Shown one piece after another: positions 18,304 through 26,370 of a stretch of 64,000 nt of DNA. The stretch is from Chryseobacterium sp. HSC-36S06 (lineage in GTDB: Bacteria; Bacteroidota; Bacteroidia; Flavobacteriales; Weeksellaceae), in assembly GCF_024171485.1 (NCBI RefSeq), contig NZ_JALJZX010000004.1, positions 124,001-188,000 of the forward strand, read 5' to 3'. The notes below the pieces were generated by a model. The model searched no databases, was not told the origin of the DNA, and was given only the letters and a program-made list of their open reading frames with translations. The stretch's first letter is position 1. Each line of letters opens with the position of its first letter. Position numbers and translations under genes: made by a program.

Positions 18304-18321
18304 ATCCGACGCGGATTTTTT
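18304..18321 (+). terminator. Short terminator after tyrS
   Basis: ATCCG-acg-CGGAT stem followed by TTTTTT, starting 6 bp after the tyrS stop. The stem is only 5 bp, so the call is weak. Confidence 0.4.
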
Positions 18322-18397
18322 ATGAAACATGACGTTTTATGCTATGTAAGTACGCGTTAATATTTCTTAAATTTTTCGCGTTTAATGGTATTCGTCA

Positions 18398-18405
18398 TAC
18401 CTTTG
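18398..18405 (+). promoter_or_regulatory. -7 promoter element for desaturase
   Basis: TACCTTTG fits TAnnTTTG and lies 18 bp before ATG 18424. It falls inside the longer ORF version that starts at 18385, which supports the later start. No -33 TTG is present. Confidence 0.5.
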
Positions 18406-18423
18406 CAGCAAATTATTTTATTA

Positions 18424-19176
18424 ATGACAATTATTATTTTTATTGCAGTCCTCTGGTATTCAGGACTATTCTTCCAGACATTTTTCCTGCACAGATATGC
18501 GGCGCACCAATCTTTTAAAATGTCGCGTTTCGGCGAAAAACTGTGTTATGTTTTAACATGGGTCACCCAGGGATCCAATTATCTTTCCGCTTACGGATAT
18601 GGCGTTATGCACCGTATGCACCACGCGTATGCCGACACCGAGAAAGATCCACATTCACCAAAATATGACCACAACCTTTTCACGATGATGTGGCGTACCA
18701 AATCGATTTACCAGCAGATCAACCAGCAAAAGGTAAAAATCGAAGAGAAATTCACCAAAAACGTTCCTCAGTGGGAAGGTTTCGATAAGTTCGCCAGTTC
18801 TTGGGGTTCCAGAATCGGTTGGGTAATTGCCTATACCACATTTTTCTATTTCTTTGCGACGGCGTGGTGGCAGTGGATCCTGCTTCCGGTAGCGTATATG
18901 ATGGCACCGATTCACGGCGTAATTATTAACTGGTTCGGACATATTTACGGTTACGTAAATTTTAAAGTTTCAGATACCTCCAAAAACCTTTTCCGTTTCG
19001 ACTGGTTAATGATGGGCGAAGGTTACCATAATAACCATCATAAACACGGCGGAAGAGCGAATTTCGGTGGCGTAAGATGGCATGAAATCGATGTAACTTA
19101 CCTGATTATGCTTTTGCTGGATAAGATGAAACTGATAAAGCTGAAACCAGTAGCTGTTGTAAAACGGGAAATCTAA
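18424..19176 (+). CDS. Membrane acyl-CoA / fatty acid desaturase
   Basis: A 250-residue integral membrane di-iron desaturase, as in the delta-9 family. The three histidine boxes are visible: 'HRYAAH' (HxxxxH), 'HRMHH' (HxxHH) and 'HNNHH' (HxxHH near the C-terminus), with hydrophobic segments between. It introduces a double bond in fatty acyl chains to tune membrane fluidity. The start at ATG 18424 ('MTIIIFIAVLWYSGLFFQTFFLH') is preferred over 18385 because a promoter element lies between the two. It is a single gene with a strong terminator; no electron donor gene (ferredoxin, cytochrome b5) lies beside it. Confidence 0.92.
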   Translation: MTIIIFIAVLWYSGLFFQTFFLHRYAAHQSFKMSRFGEKLCYVLTWVTQGSNYLSAYGYGVMHRMHHAYADTEKDPHSPKYDHNLFTMMWRTKSIYQQINQQKVKIEEKFTKNVPQWEGFDKFASSWGSRIGWVIAYTTFFYFFATAWWQWILLPVAYMMAPIHGVIINWFGHIYGYVNFKVSDTSKNLFRFDWLMMGEGYHNNHHKHGGRANFGGVRWHEIDVTYLIMLLLDKMKLIKLKPVAVVKREI

Positions 19177-19194
19177 AAACAGTTTTCTAAATAT

Positions 19195-19224
19195 AAAACC
19201 GGATTTTTCAATCCGGTTTTTTTT
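19195..19224. terminator. Terminator after desaturase
   Basis: ACCGGAT/ATCCGGT stem with TTTTCA loop and an eight-T run; the A-run on the other side would also let it stop transcription from the minus strand. Confidence 0.85.
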
Positions 19225-19242
19225 ATGTCTTTACCTGAATTC

Positions 19243-19464
19243 TTACCAGAAGGTTATGCGAAATCCCGAAATGAAGCGGGGCAATTTTAGTTCTTTAGAT
19301 GAAGACCAAAACAGTGAATTTAAAATGTTAGAAATAGATGTTGCTTCAAAATATGAATTAAATTGAAAGGAAGTCAGGTCTAAATTTGGGTGTTTATTTT
19401 TAAGGGACTTTATAAGAAACTCCGGATAAAATTTTGAAGAGTTTCGATTAAAAAATGCTGACAC
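19243..19464 (-). pseudogene. Possible remnant of an outer-membrane beta-barrel C-terminus
   Basis: A 73-codon open frame with no internal ATG; its only start is a GTG. Its end, 'SNILNSLFWSSSKELKLPRFISGFRITFW', looks like the last strands of a TonB receptor or similar outer-membrane barrel, ending in the aromatic residue needed for barrel assembly. No matching upstream coding sequence is seen, so this is best explained as a deletion remnant in an otherwise gene-free 559-bp gap (19225-19783). The stretch 19465-19783 is AT-rich with no gene I can support apart from the promoter of the next gene. The call is tentative. Confidence 0.35.
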
Positions 19465-19471
19465 AAATGTA
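19464..19471 (-). promoter_or_regulatory. -7 promoter-like element above barrel remnant
   Basis: CAAATGTA on the plus strand reads TACATTTG on the minus strand (TAnnTTTG). It lies at the very start of the remnant frame. It may be a leftover promoter or chance. Confidence 0.25.
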
Positions 19472-19748
19472 AAGTATTGAAACTATTATTTAAAATTAGT
19501 TAAAGTTAATTTTATTCATTATTCATAATAAGTTGTTTATCAAATGTTAAAGCACAATTTAATTAAAGCTTTAGTTTACTTGAAGTGTTTACTAAATTTG
19601 CTGTGTTGATTTTTTTTTCGGAGAAGCGAAACCTTAAATTCTTAGCCCCGATGAAAGCAATTGTCTGAGCTCTTTGAGTATTTTCCGGAAGGAAAAACTC
19701 AAAAGCGAGTGCGGACAGCCGGTGCAGTTTTCGGAAGAAACCCAAATC

Positions 19749-19779
19749 TTGTTGCTCCTGAAAAAATAGAATATCTTTG
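19749..19779 (+). promoter_or_regulatory. Promoter of esterase operon, nearly leaderless
   Basis: TTG at 19749-19751 or 19752-19754 and TATCTTTG at 19772-19779 are 20 or 17 bp apart, a full match to the Bacteroidetes promoter. The ATG at 19784 begins only 5 bp after the -7 element, so transcription should begin at or next to the start codon. Confidence 0.65.
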
Positions 19780-19783
19780 TTCC

Positions 19784-20422
19784 ATGGATTTATCTTATCT
19801 GGTTCGCGAACCCCAAAACATCACGCCCGAAACTCCGCTTTTAATTCTGCTTCATGGCTACGGAAGTAACGAAGAAGACCTTTTTGCCTTCGTCCCCACC
19901 CTTCCCGAGGACTGGCTTGTGGTGAGTTTCCGCGCGCCGCTTACTTCTCAGTACGAAGGTTTTTCTTGGTACGACATCGACCTCATGAATGTAGAAAACC
20001 GAATTGACGTTCCCCAGGCCAAAGCATCGCTGGAAGGACTGCTACAGAACATCATGAAGGTAACGAATCACTACGGACTTACCGAGAATGAAACGCACCT
20101 GTGCGGATTCTCGCAAGGTGGGATTCTTGCCTATGCGTTAGCGTTGCAACACCCGCAGCTTTTTTCGAAAGTGGCTTGTTTAAGCGCATATCCGGAAGAA
20201 AAACTGATGGAGAATATCGTAAAAGATAAAAAGCAACTACAGCACCTGCGGCTTTTCATTTCCCATGGAACTGATGATGCAGTGATTCCTTTAGACTGGG
20301 GCCGGAAAGCGGCAGATTTACTCTATGATTTAAGCTGTTATTTTACCTTCAGAGAGTACATGAACGGGCATGGTGTGAACCAAAAAAACTATATGGACCT
20401 GATGGAATTTTTCAGGAAATAA
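19784..20422 (+). CDS. Phospholipase/carboxylesterase family hydrolase
   Basis: A 212-residue alpha/beta hydrolase of the carboxylesterase/YpfH type. The nucleophile elbow is 'LCGFSQGGILAYAL' (GxSxG), the oxyanion region 'LILLHGYGSNEEDLF', the Asp in 'ISHGTDDAVIPLDWG' and the His in 'YMNGHGVNQKN'. It is cytoplasmic and hydrolyses short esters or lysophospholipids. The in-frame ORF extends to 19661, but the promoter at 19749-19779 lies inside that extension and the family begins near 'MDLSYLVREPQ', so 19784 is the start. It forms an operon with the next esterase (4 bp gap). Confidence 0.9.
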   Translation: MDLSYLVREPQNITPETPLLILLHGYGSNEEDLFAFVPTLPEDWLVVSFRAPLTSQYEGFSWYDIDLMNVENRIDVPQAKASLEGLLQNIMKVTNHYGLTENETHLCGFSQGGILAYALALQHPQLFSKVACLSAYPEEKLMENIVKDKKQLQHLRLFISHGTDDAVIPLDWGRKAADLLYDLSCYFTFREYMNGHGVNQKNYMDLMEFFRK

Positions 20423-20426
20423 GCGC

Positions 20427-21545
20427 ATGAAATATTTCGTTTTCTTTCTTTTAAGTTTTGGCAGTTTGGCTGCGCAGGTCAGACTTGTTGTTACTTCGCC
20501 GGCAAACACGCCAGAAAACGCCAGAATTTTTATGGCTTCTTCACTGAACAACTGGAATCCTACAGATTCAGGTTTTGAACTGAAGAAAAATGCTGCCGGA
20601 AAATACGAATTGGAAATTCCGGAAAACAGCGGTAAAGTTGAATATAAGTTTACGCAGGGAAGTTGGGAAACAACAGAAGGAAATGAATCAGGCAAGGGAA
20701 TTGAAAACCGGACATTTACATTCACCGGAACTCCTCAAATCATAGAAAACACAATCCTTTCCTGGGCAAAACCTGAGCCTAAGAAGCACACCGCATCAAA
20801 AAATGTAAGAATTCTGAGCGAAAATTTTGCGGTGCCTCAACTTGAAACCACACGGCGGATCTGGATTTATCTTCCGGTGGATTACCAAAGTTCGAAGAAG
20901 AAATATCCGGTGATTTATATGCACGACGGGCAGAATTTATTTGACAACCTTACCTCTTTTTCCGGCGAATGGCAGGTTGATGAAACCATGGATAAGTTCT
21001 TTCAGGAAGGTGAAAATCAGGCAATTATCGTAGGAATCGACAACGGTGGCAGCGAAAGGCTGAACGAATATTCTCCCTGGGAAAACACGAAATACGGAGG
21101 CGGAAAAGGTGATTTGTACGCCGATTTTCTTGCACAGACACTGAAACCTTATATCGATAAGAACTACAGAACGCTTGCTTCGGCTAAAAACACCGGATTA
21201 ATCGGTTCTTCAATGGGTGGCCTGATTTCCTTTTACACCGGTCTTAAATATCCTGAAAAATTTGGAAAACTGGGCGTGTTCAGTCCGAGTTTTTGGTTTG
21301 CCAATTCTGATTTGAATCTTTACATCAGTGAGTATTCAAAATTTTTAAAAAAGTCAAAAATCTATTTTTTGGCAGGTAGAAAAGAGTCAGCGGAAATGGT
21401 GACCGATATTGAAAAAGTAGCTCCCATACTGATCCGCAAAGGAATCTGCAGGAAAAACATCAAAACAAAATTTGATGATTACGGAACGCATTCCGAAAGT
21501 TACTGGGCTAAGGAATTTCCGGCGGCTTATCTGTGGCTGTTTTAA
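20427..21545 (+). CDS. Secreted esterase with N-terminal glycogen-binding-like domain
   Basis: A 372-residue exported protein: signal peptide ('MKYFVFFLLSFGSLAAQ'), an N-terminal beta domain of the AMPK-beta/CBM48 type (about 20-105: 'MASSLNNWNPTDSGFELKKN', 'VEYKFTQGSWETTEG'), then an esterase-D/IroE-like alpha/beta hydrolase (about 120-372) with 'VIYMHDGQNLFDN', the nucleophile 'GLIGSSMGGLISFYTG' and C-terminal His in 'FDDYGTHSESYWAK'. Related enzymes cleave esters of siderophores or polysaccharides. The carbohydrate-binding domain favours a polysaccharide target, by inference. Confidence 0.87.
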   Translation: MKYFVFFLLSFGSLAAQVRLVVTSPANTPENARIFMASSLNNWNPTDSGFELKKNAAGKYELEIPENSGKVEYKFTQGSWETTEGNESGKGIENRTFTFTGTPQIIENTILSWAKPEPKKHTASKNVRILSENFAVPQLETTRRIWIYLPVDYQSSKKKYPVIYMHDGQNLFDNLTSFSGEWQVDETMDKFFQEGENQAIIVGIDNGGSERLNEYSPWENTKYGGGKGDLYADFLAQTLKPYIDKNYRTLASAKNTGLIGSSMGGLISFYTGLKYPEKFGKLGVFSPSFWFANSDLNLYISEYSKFLKKSKIYFLAGRKESAEMVTDIEKVAPILIRKGICRKNIKTKFDDYGTHSESYWAKEFPAAYLWLF

Positions 21546-21735
21546 AATAAAGGTTTAGAAAGACCTTGCCATTACGCCGGATAAGCAACAACGTAAGGCG
21601 GATCGCGCATTATAAAATTTATGAGATACACATATTTAACATAACATTGATTTTTTTTCACAATATTACTGTGCATTGAATAAGAATTTGATAAAATTTA
21701 ACATTACCTATCTGTCTTTCGCTATTATTTTGAGG

Positions 21736-21743
21736 TATATTTG
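21736..21743 (+). promoter_or_regulatory. -7 promoter element for secreted protein pair
   Basis: TATATTTG, exact TAnnTTTG match, 28 bp before the ATG at 21772. Confidence 0.5.
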
Positions 21744-21771
21744 TGCTCCTTGAAAACAAAAATAAAGATTA

Positions 21772-22398
21772 ATGAAAAAAATTTACTTCCTGCTTGGATG
21801 TACAGCATCTATTATGACCGCCGCTCAGGTAGGCATCAACACTACAGCACCCTCTACAACATTTGATGTTAGAAAATCCACTGTAACTACGGTTCCGGAA
21901 GGAGTGCTTATTACAAGAATGTCTGGTGACGAGCTGAAAGCAAAAGATGGTTTATACGGCAGCAGCCAGCACTCCACACTGGTTTACGCTACAGCAGCTC
22001 CGGCAGCGGCGAGTACTAAAACCTCAAACATCAAAGCGTCCGGGTTTTACTACTACGATAACGGTTCAGGGAAATGGGAGGCTGTTATTAAAGAAGCTGT
22101 TACACCCAAATTTTTTTACATGCCTTCGGTTCTTATAAACACCACTACCCTGGGTATAAAGACGCTGGACCTTCATACAGTTTACAACAACCAGTTTAGC
22201 AATCCACCTGTAAAAAGCGCTGGTTCTACAGGATCAATCCCTACCCTCGCGAAAGATAAACTGGAGTATTACGTTACGTATTATGATAATACCTTATTAA
22301 GAAATATAAGCATCAGCGCCGATGGAGTGATGAGTTATGAGGTATATGGCAATGCCAGTGACGCTAGTTTTATGAATATCATATTCGTTGTAAAATAA
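21772..22398 (+). CDS. Secreted protein of unknown function
   Basis: A 208-residue exported protein with signal peptide 'MKKIYFLLGCTASIMTAAQ'. The mature start 'VGINTTAPSTTFDVRKS' is a hallmark of a large family of flavobacterial surface proteins ('QVGINTxxPxxxLDV'), sometimes found as tail-fibre-like repeats. 'GVLITRMSGDELKAKDGLYG' and 'GFYYYDNGSGKWEAV' also belong to it. No enzyme motif is seen. It lies 5 bp upstream of the lectin-like gene and is probably cotranscribed, so the two may function together at the cell surface. Confidence 0.75.
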   Translation: MKKIYFLLGCTASIMTAAQVGINTTAPSTTFDVRKSTVTTVPEGVLITRMSGDELKAKDGLYGSSQHSTLVYATAAPAAASTKTSNIKASGFYYYDNGSGKWEAVIKEAVTPKFFYMPSVLINTTTLGIKTLDLHTVYNNQFSNPPVKSAGSTGSIPTLAKDKLEYYVTYYDNTLLRNISISADGVMSYEVYGNASDASFMNIIFVVK

Positions 22399-22403
22399 GG
22401 TAA

Positions 22404-23780
22404 ATGATGAAGAAAAATCTATCTCTGCTACTCGCACTGGGTTGCGGTATCCTCAGCGCACAGTTTACCGTAACCAACTCCTTCAGGAATAACGATGCCA
22501 GCGGGCTTAAACTTGGCGACATGGCCACACTCACAGCCGCTACAGGCGTAGACCCTAATGGTGAAGGTTGGCTACGGCTTACTAACGCTGTCACGTTTCA
22601 AAAAGGGTATATGTATATTCTGCAGTCCTTTCCCACTAATCTTGGGATCCTTGCGGATTTCGAATACAAAGCTTGGCGGTCCAACGACGACGGATACAAC
22701 GGAGCTGACGGATTTTCCGTATTTCTATTCAATGGAAGTGTAACCGAAGCTGAGTTTAAACTCGGAGGATACGGTGGTTCATTAGGGTATGCTACGTACA
22801 GCAATCCTGCAGGAACAACAGGTCTGAGTGGGGGTTATATTGGAGTCGGTTTTGATGAATATGGCAACTTCGCGCGAGCCAATGAAAACCGCAATGGCGG
22901 AACGAGTGTTGAAGTTCCCAATTCTGTGGTGTTAAGAGGACCTACTTCGCCGATCTATAACCAGTCTAACCTTTATTTCACTCACACTGCGCTCGGGAAC
23001 CGTACAGGAACCGCAGCAGAAATCCGAAACCGCAACGAAATCGACTATAACACCATAACGGCGATCCGCCCTACAGACAGTCAGTTCTATCGGAGGTTCC
23101 AGCTTGAAATTAAAAGAGTGGGCGCCAACTATCAGGTGATTGTAAAATGGAGAAAACAAGGAGAAACAACATTTACTGATATTATTACACATACAATCAA
23201 CAGTGCAACCTATCCGATACCGCCTACTTTGAAACTTGGTTTTGCAGGTTCCACAGGCGGTGGATACAACTATCATGAAATTCGTAATATTCTGCTTACC
23301 ACACCTGGAAACATACGTGTTGACAGCCGCTCTGATATGACAATGGTTTGTAATGACCAGAACACCAGAGTTACACTCAATATAGAAGTTACCAACGACA
23401 CACCCGTCGCGCTGAGCAATATAAATTTCAGGAATGAAATCCAGAATTCTGTAGGAGTCTTACTCAATACTAACCAGTTCAAGATTACCTCTCTGTCAAC
23501 CACAGGATTTACCGTCAGTAATTTGCCTACCTCTTCTTTCACCACCAATGTGGTAAGCGGCAAACTTGGATTGCCTGCAAACAAGTCGGGGATCGTGACC
23601 ATCACGGGAGAATATTACCAGAAAGCGCTTAAAAACAATGAAACTTTTAAAAGTGTAAGCACTGTAGACACTTCAGAAGTAACCGACACGGATACGTCGA
23701 ACAACACCGCTACTTCGGTTATTACGGTCAGAAAATGCAATTTTATAACTAATCCTTCTCTACCAAGCTATAATAAATAG
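22404..23780 (+). CDS. Secreted L-type-lectin-like protein
   Basis: A 458-residue exported protein (signal peptide 'MMKKNLSLLLALGCGILSAQ'). About residues 20-290 form a legume/L-type lectin-like beta-sandwich: 'FRNNDASGLKLGD', 'DGYNGADGFSVFLFNG', 'GGYGGSLGYA', 'GGYIGVGFDEYGNF' with the 'GAD-GFSVFL' and 'GVGFDEYG' signatures where carbohydrate and calcium contacts sit. Residues about 300-450 look like a DUF11-type repeat domain ('VTNDTPVALSNINF', 'TDTDTSNNTATSVITV'). No T9SS tail is evident. Likely a carbohydrate-binding surface protein. ATG at 22407 is an equal alternative start. Confidence 0.82.
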   Translation: MMKKNLSLLLALGCGILSAQFTVTNSFRNNDASGLKLGDMATLTAATGVDPNGEGWLRLTNAVTFQKGYMYILQSFPTNLGILADFEYKAWRSNDDGYNGADGFSVFLFNGSVTEAEFKLGGYGGSLGYATYSNPAGTTGLSGGYIGVGFDEYGNFARANENRNGGTSVEVPNSVVLRGPTSPIYNQSNLYFTHTALGNRTGTAAEIRNRNEIDYNTITAIRPTDSQFYRRFQLEIKRVGANYQVIVKWRKQGETTFTDIITHTINSATYPIPPTLKLGFAGSTGGGYNYHEIRNILLTTPGNIRVDSRSDMTMVCNDQNTRVTLNIEVTNDTPVALSNINFRNEIQNSVGVLLNTNQFKITSLSTTGFTVSNLPTSSFTTNVVSGKLGLPANKSGIVTITGEYYQKALKNNETFKSVSTVDTSEVTDTDTSNNTATSVITVRKCNFITNPSLPSYNK

Positions 23781-23803
23781 AAAGAAGATCTTATAATCAA
23801 ACC

Positions 23804-23839
23804 GGAACGCACCTCGCTGAAGTGCGTTCCTGTTTTTTT
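23804..23839 (+). terminator. Terminator after lectin-like gene
   Basis: A 9-bp perfect stem GGAACGCAC/GTGCGTTCC with a 9-nt loop, followed by a seven-T run ending at the purE stop. Confidence 0.85.
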
Positions 23840-24338
23840 AATCGTATAAGTTCGGATGACTCTTCTTGATATCCTCTACCGTTCCCAACACTTTTTCTCT
23901 AAGTGAATTCTGATAGTTCTCTAATTTTTCAGAAATTTTTTCATCAGAAGTTCCGATAATTTTCGCGGCTAAAATTCCGGCATTCGTGGCGCCATTCAAA
24001 GCTACGGTTGCTACAGGAATTCCCGACGGCATCTGCAAAATAGAAAGTACAGAATCCCATCCGTCAATCGAATTGGAAGACAAAATCGGAACGCCAATCA
24101 CAGGCAAAGTCGTACAGCTTGCCACCATTCCGGGTAAATGTGCTGCCCCGCCTGCTCCGGCGATGATTACTTTCAGACCGCGGGATTTCGCTGATTTTGC
24201 ATAATCAAACATTCTTTCCGGAGTTCTGTGTGCTGAAACTACTGTTAATTCATAGGGAATTTCCATATATTTCAGAAAATCCGCCGCCAGCTGCATGATT
24301 GGCAAATCGCTTTGGCTGCCCATTATAATTCCGACCAT
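23838..24338 (-). CDS. purE: N5-carboxyaminoimidazole ribonucleotide mutase
   Basis: A 166-residue class I PurE converting N5-CAIR to CAIR in purine synthesis. It shows '[14 protein letters not shown]' (substrate phosphate loop), '[14 protein letters not shown]' and '[16 protein letters not shown]', 'VIGVPILSS', all standard. purK lies 3.4 kb away at 27776-28888 on the same strand rather than beside it, so the two are transcribed separately. Confidence 0.96.
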   Translation of the reverse strand: MVGIIMGSQSDLPIMQLAADFLKYMEIPYELTVVSAHRTPERMFDYAKSAKSRGLKVIIAGAGGAAHLPGMVASCTTLPVIGVPILSSNSIDGWDSVLSILQMPSGIPVATVALNGATNAGILAAKIIGTSDEKISEKLENYQNSLREKVLGTVEDIKKSHPNLYD

Positions 24339-24364
24339 AGTTTTTTCACTTTTTATGAGATGCT

Positions 24365-24372
24365 CAAAGATA
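24365..24372 (-). promoter_or_regulatory. -7 promoter element for purE
   Basis: CAAAGATA reads TATCTTTG on the minus strand, exact TAnnTTTG, 26 bp before the purE start. No -33 TTG at the standard spacing. I see no PurR-like palindrome. Confidence 0.5.
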
Positions 24373-24508
24373 AAAATTTAATCACAAAGAATTTGGCTGA
24401 GATGATTAAAATGATTTGAAAAAGCCTTTAAATCCTCCCTTCGTGACCTTAGATTTAAAAAATCTGAAATCATCCGCCCGCGGCTGCATCATTGAAAACA
24501 AGTTTGTT

Positions 24509-25675
24509 CTAACTGTTACCAATCGAATTTCCAACCCAAAATCCCGTGCTGAAACAGGCCTGTAAAAGATAACCTCCTGTGGGCGCTTCCCAGTCGATCA
24601 TTTCGCCGGCGCAATATACATTAGGAAAACCGATGAGTTCCAGTTGAGAATTTAATGCAGAAAATCGCACGCCGCCGGAAGTTGAAATCACCTCATCAAT
24701 CGGACGAAGACTGCGAACTTCTACCGGAAAATATTTTATTTTGTGGGCTAAACTTTCGGAGTTGGTGTAGGTTTCTTTATCTAAAGTTTTCAAAAGATTG
24801 ATGGCAGTTTCAGACAATTTCAGCTTCTTTTTCAGGACTGAACTTTTATTATGAGAAGCCTGCAATGCCGCCACAATATCGGTTTCGGATAAACCCGGTT
24901 TTAAATCAAGGTAAACTGTTAACGGCAAATCGTGTTTCCGTGTAAATCGGTTTAAATAGTAAAGCGGACTTCCCTCAATTCCATAGTTCGTGAAAACAAT
25001 TTCTCCAACTTTAGCATGTTCTCCGAAAGAAACTTTAATATTTTTTAAATACTGACCTGCAAGCTGATGAAGTCCCGAATCTGTATCGTAACCGGAATTC
25101 GCCGACTGTAAGGGGTTAATCTCAATATTCTTAGCTCTTAAAATGTCAATCCATTTTGCATCGGAACCGGTTTTTTTCCAGGAACCGCCTCCCATTGCCA
25201 AAATAAGTTTTGAATATCTGACTTTAATTTCCTGGCCTGTTGTTTTGAAATAAACAAATGATTCATCGAAATCCTCGAAGCGATGCTCATAATGAATGGT
25301 AACACCCAATGATTCCAGATGAGTAAGCCAGGCTTTCAGTACCTGAATCGGTTTAAAGTTTTTTGTCGGAAATATTTTTCCTGAACTCCCCACGTAGGTT
25401 GTAATTCCAAGCTCTGAAAGCCAGCCTATCACTTTCTGATTGTCAAAATTTCTGACTATATTCTGAATTTCCGGCGCATCGTATTTTTGAATGAAACTCT
25501 CAATTTCTTCACTGTGCGTTAAATTGAAACCACCATTTCCGGCCACCAGGAATTTTCTTGCCGCAGCTTTGTTCTGTTCATAAACATGAACTTTCAAACC
25601 TTTTTCGGCTAAGATTTGGGCGGCCATCAATCCAGCCGGACCGGCTCCGATAATGATAATCTGATCTTCGTTCAT
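24509..25675 (-). CDS. HI0933/BaiN-family flavoprotein
   Basis: A 388-residue NAD(P)/FAD-dependent oxidoreductase of the TIGR03862/HI0933 type. The N-terminal dinucleotide site is 'IIIGAGPAGLMAAQILAEKGLKVHVYEQ', followed by the family hallmark 'KFLVAGNGGFNLTHSE', mid-domain 'LILAMGGGSWKKTGSDAKW' and C-terminal 'ISTSGGVRFSALNSQLELIGFPNVYCAGEMIDWEAPTGGYLLQACFSTG'. The reaction is unknown for most members; BaiN reduces bile acid intermediates. It sits 30 bp downstream of the CYTH gene, likely an operon. Confidence 0.9.
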   Translation of the reverse strand: MNEDQIIIIGAGPAGLMAAQILAEKGLKVHVYEQNKAAARKFLVAGNGGFNLTHSEEIESFIQKYDAPEIQNIVRNFDNQKVIGWLSELGITTYVGSSGKIFPTKNFKPIQVLKAWLTHLESLGVTIHYEHRFEDFDESFVYFKTTGQEIKVRYSKLILAMGGGSWKKTGSDAKWIDILRAKNIEINPLQSANSGYDTDSGLHQLAGQYLKNIKVSFGEHAKVGEIVFTNYGIEGSPLYYLNRFTRKHDLPLTVYLDLKPGLSETDIVAALQASHNKSSVLKKKLKLSETAINLLKTLDKETYTNSESLAHKIKYFPVEVRSLRPIDEVISTSGGVRFSALNSQLELIGFPNVYCAGEMIDWEAPTGGYLLQACFSTGFWVGNSIGNS

Positions 25676-25705
25676 ACTGAGGATTTCTTTCTCCCAACTT
25701 TAGAA

Positions 25706-26173
25706 TTACCAGTTCTTATAAGGATTAAGGGTGAGGTTGGAATTGTAATATTTTTCTTCAGAAGTCACTTCAATATCGACCCAATTTGGAATTGAGAAGA
25801 TTTCACCTTCCGATTGCAATTCTATTTCTGCAACAATTAACCCTTCGTTGTCGCCCAGAAATTCATCAACTTCCCACAACTTGCCTTCAAATAAAATTTT
25901 AAATCTCTTTTTAGAAAGTTCAGAACCTGAAAAATGATTGAGTAATTCTTCGGCTTCGGAAACCGGAATTTCGTACTCGTACTCAGCTCTGGTTGCGCCA
26001 ACAGAAATCCCTTTGATGGTGATAAAACCTTTTTCAGATGTTTGCCTAACCCGAATTGTTTTCGTGGGATCCGTCAATAAATATCCCTGCCGGAACAGTT
26101 CGCCTGAAGGCTTATCGCATTGCTGCCAGAGTTCTTTTCTGACTAAAAATTTTCTTTCGATTTCTAAAGGCAT
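25706..26173 (-). CDS. CYTH domain protein
   Basis: A 155-residue CYTH (triphosphate tunnel) protein. The defining ExExK is 'PLEIERKFLV' and the tunnel residues follow in 'IRVRQTSEKGFITIKGISVGATRAEYEYEIP' and 'WEVDEFLGDNEGLIVAEIEL'. Family members bind inorganic triphosphate or thiamine triphosphate and hydrolyse it with a divalent metal; length matches the short bacterial class. It heads a likely two-gene operon with the flavoprotein downstream. Confidence 0.92.
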   Translation of the reverse strand: MPLEIERKFLVRKELWQQCDKPSGELFRQGYLLTDPTKTIRVRQTSEKGFITIKGISVGATRAEYEYEIPVSEAEELLNHFSGSELSKKRFKILFEGKLWEVDEFLGDNEGLIVAEIELQSEGEIFSIPNWVDIEVTSEEKYYNSNLTLNPYKNW

Positions 26174-26194
26174 CCCGAATTAATTATTTGCTTT

Positions 26195-26202
26195 CAAAGA
26201 TA
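26195..26202 (-). promoter_or_regulatory. -7 promoter element for CYTH operon
   Basis: CAAAGATA reads TATCTTTG on the minus strand, 21 bp before the CYTH start codon. Confidence 0.5.
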
Positions 26203-26280
26203 CTTTTTAAAATCCCGAAAATATACTGCCAGTTAATTTTTCACTATAAGCTTTTGATCCGAAAACAACGGACATTAATT

Positions 26281-26310
26281 TTGCTTTGTCAAATGCTAAA
26301 TCTACCTTTG
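26281..26310 (+). promoter_or_regulatory. Promoter of EamA transporter
   Basis: TTG (26281-26283), 19-bp spacer, TACCTTTG (26303-26310): a full Bacteroidetes promoter. A second -7-like box TATTTTTG lies at 26332-26339. Both lie inside the longer ORF that opens at 26188, so translation must start downstream at 26371. Confidence 0.65.
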
Positions 26311-26370
26311 CAGAGTTGTAAAAACTCAGCTTATTTTTGCAACTTCCTTAATTATGACCCTTACGTTCTT

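Noticed and set aside
24451..24466. AGATTTAAAAAATCT as a terminator of the flavoprotein gene.
   Set aside because: AT-only stem with no separate T-run; too weak to call.
26188..26370. EamA transporter starting at 26188.
   Set aside because: The promoter lies inside this stretch and the added residues do not resemble the family.
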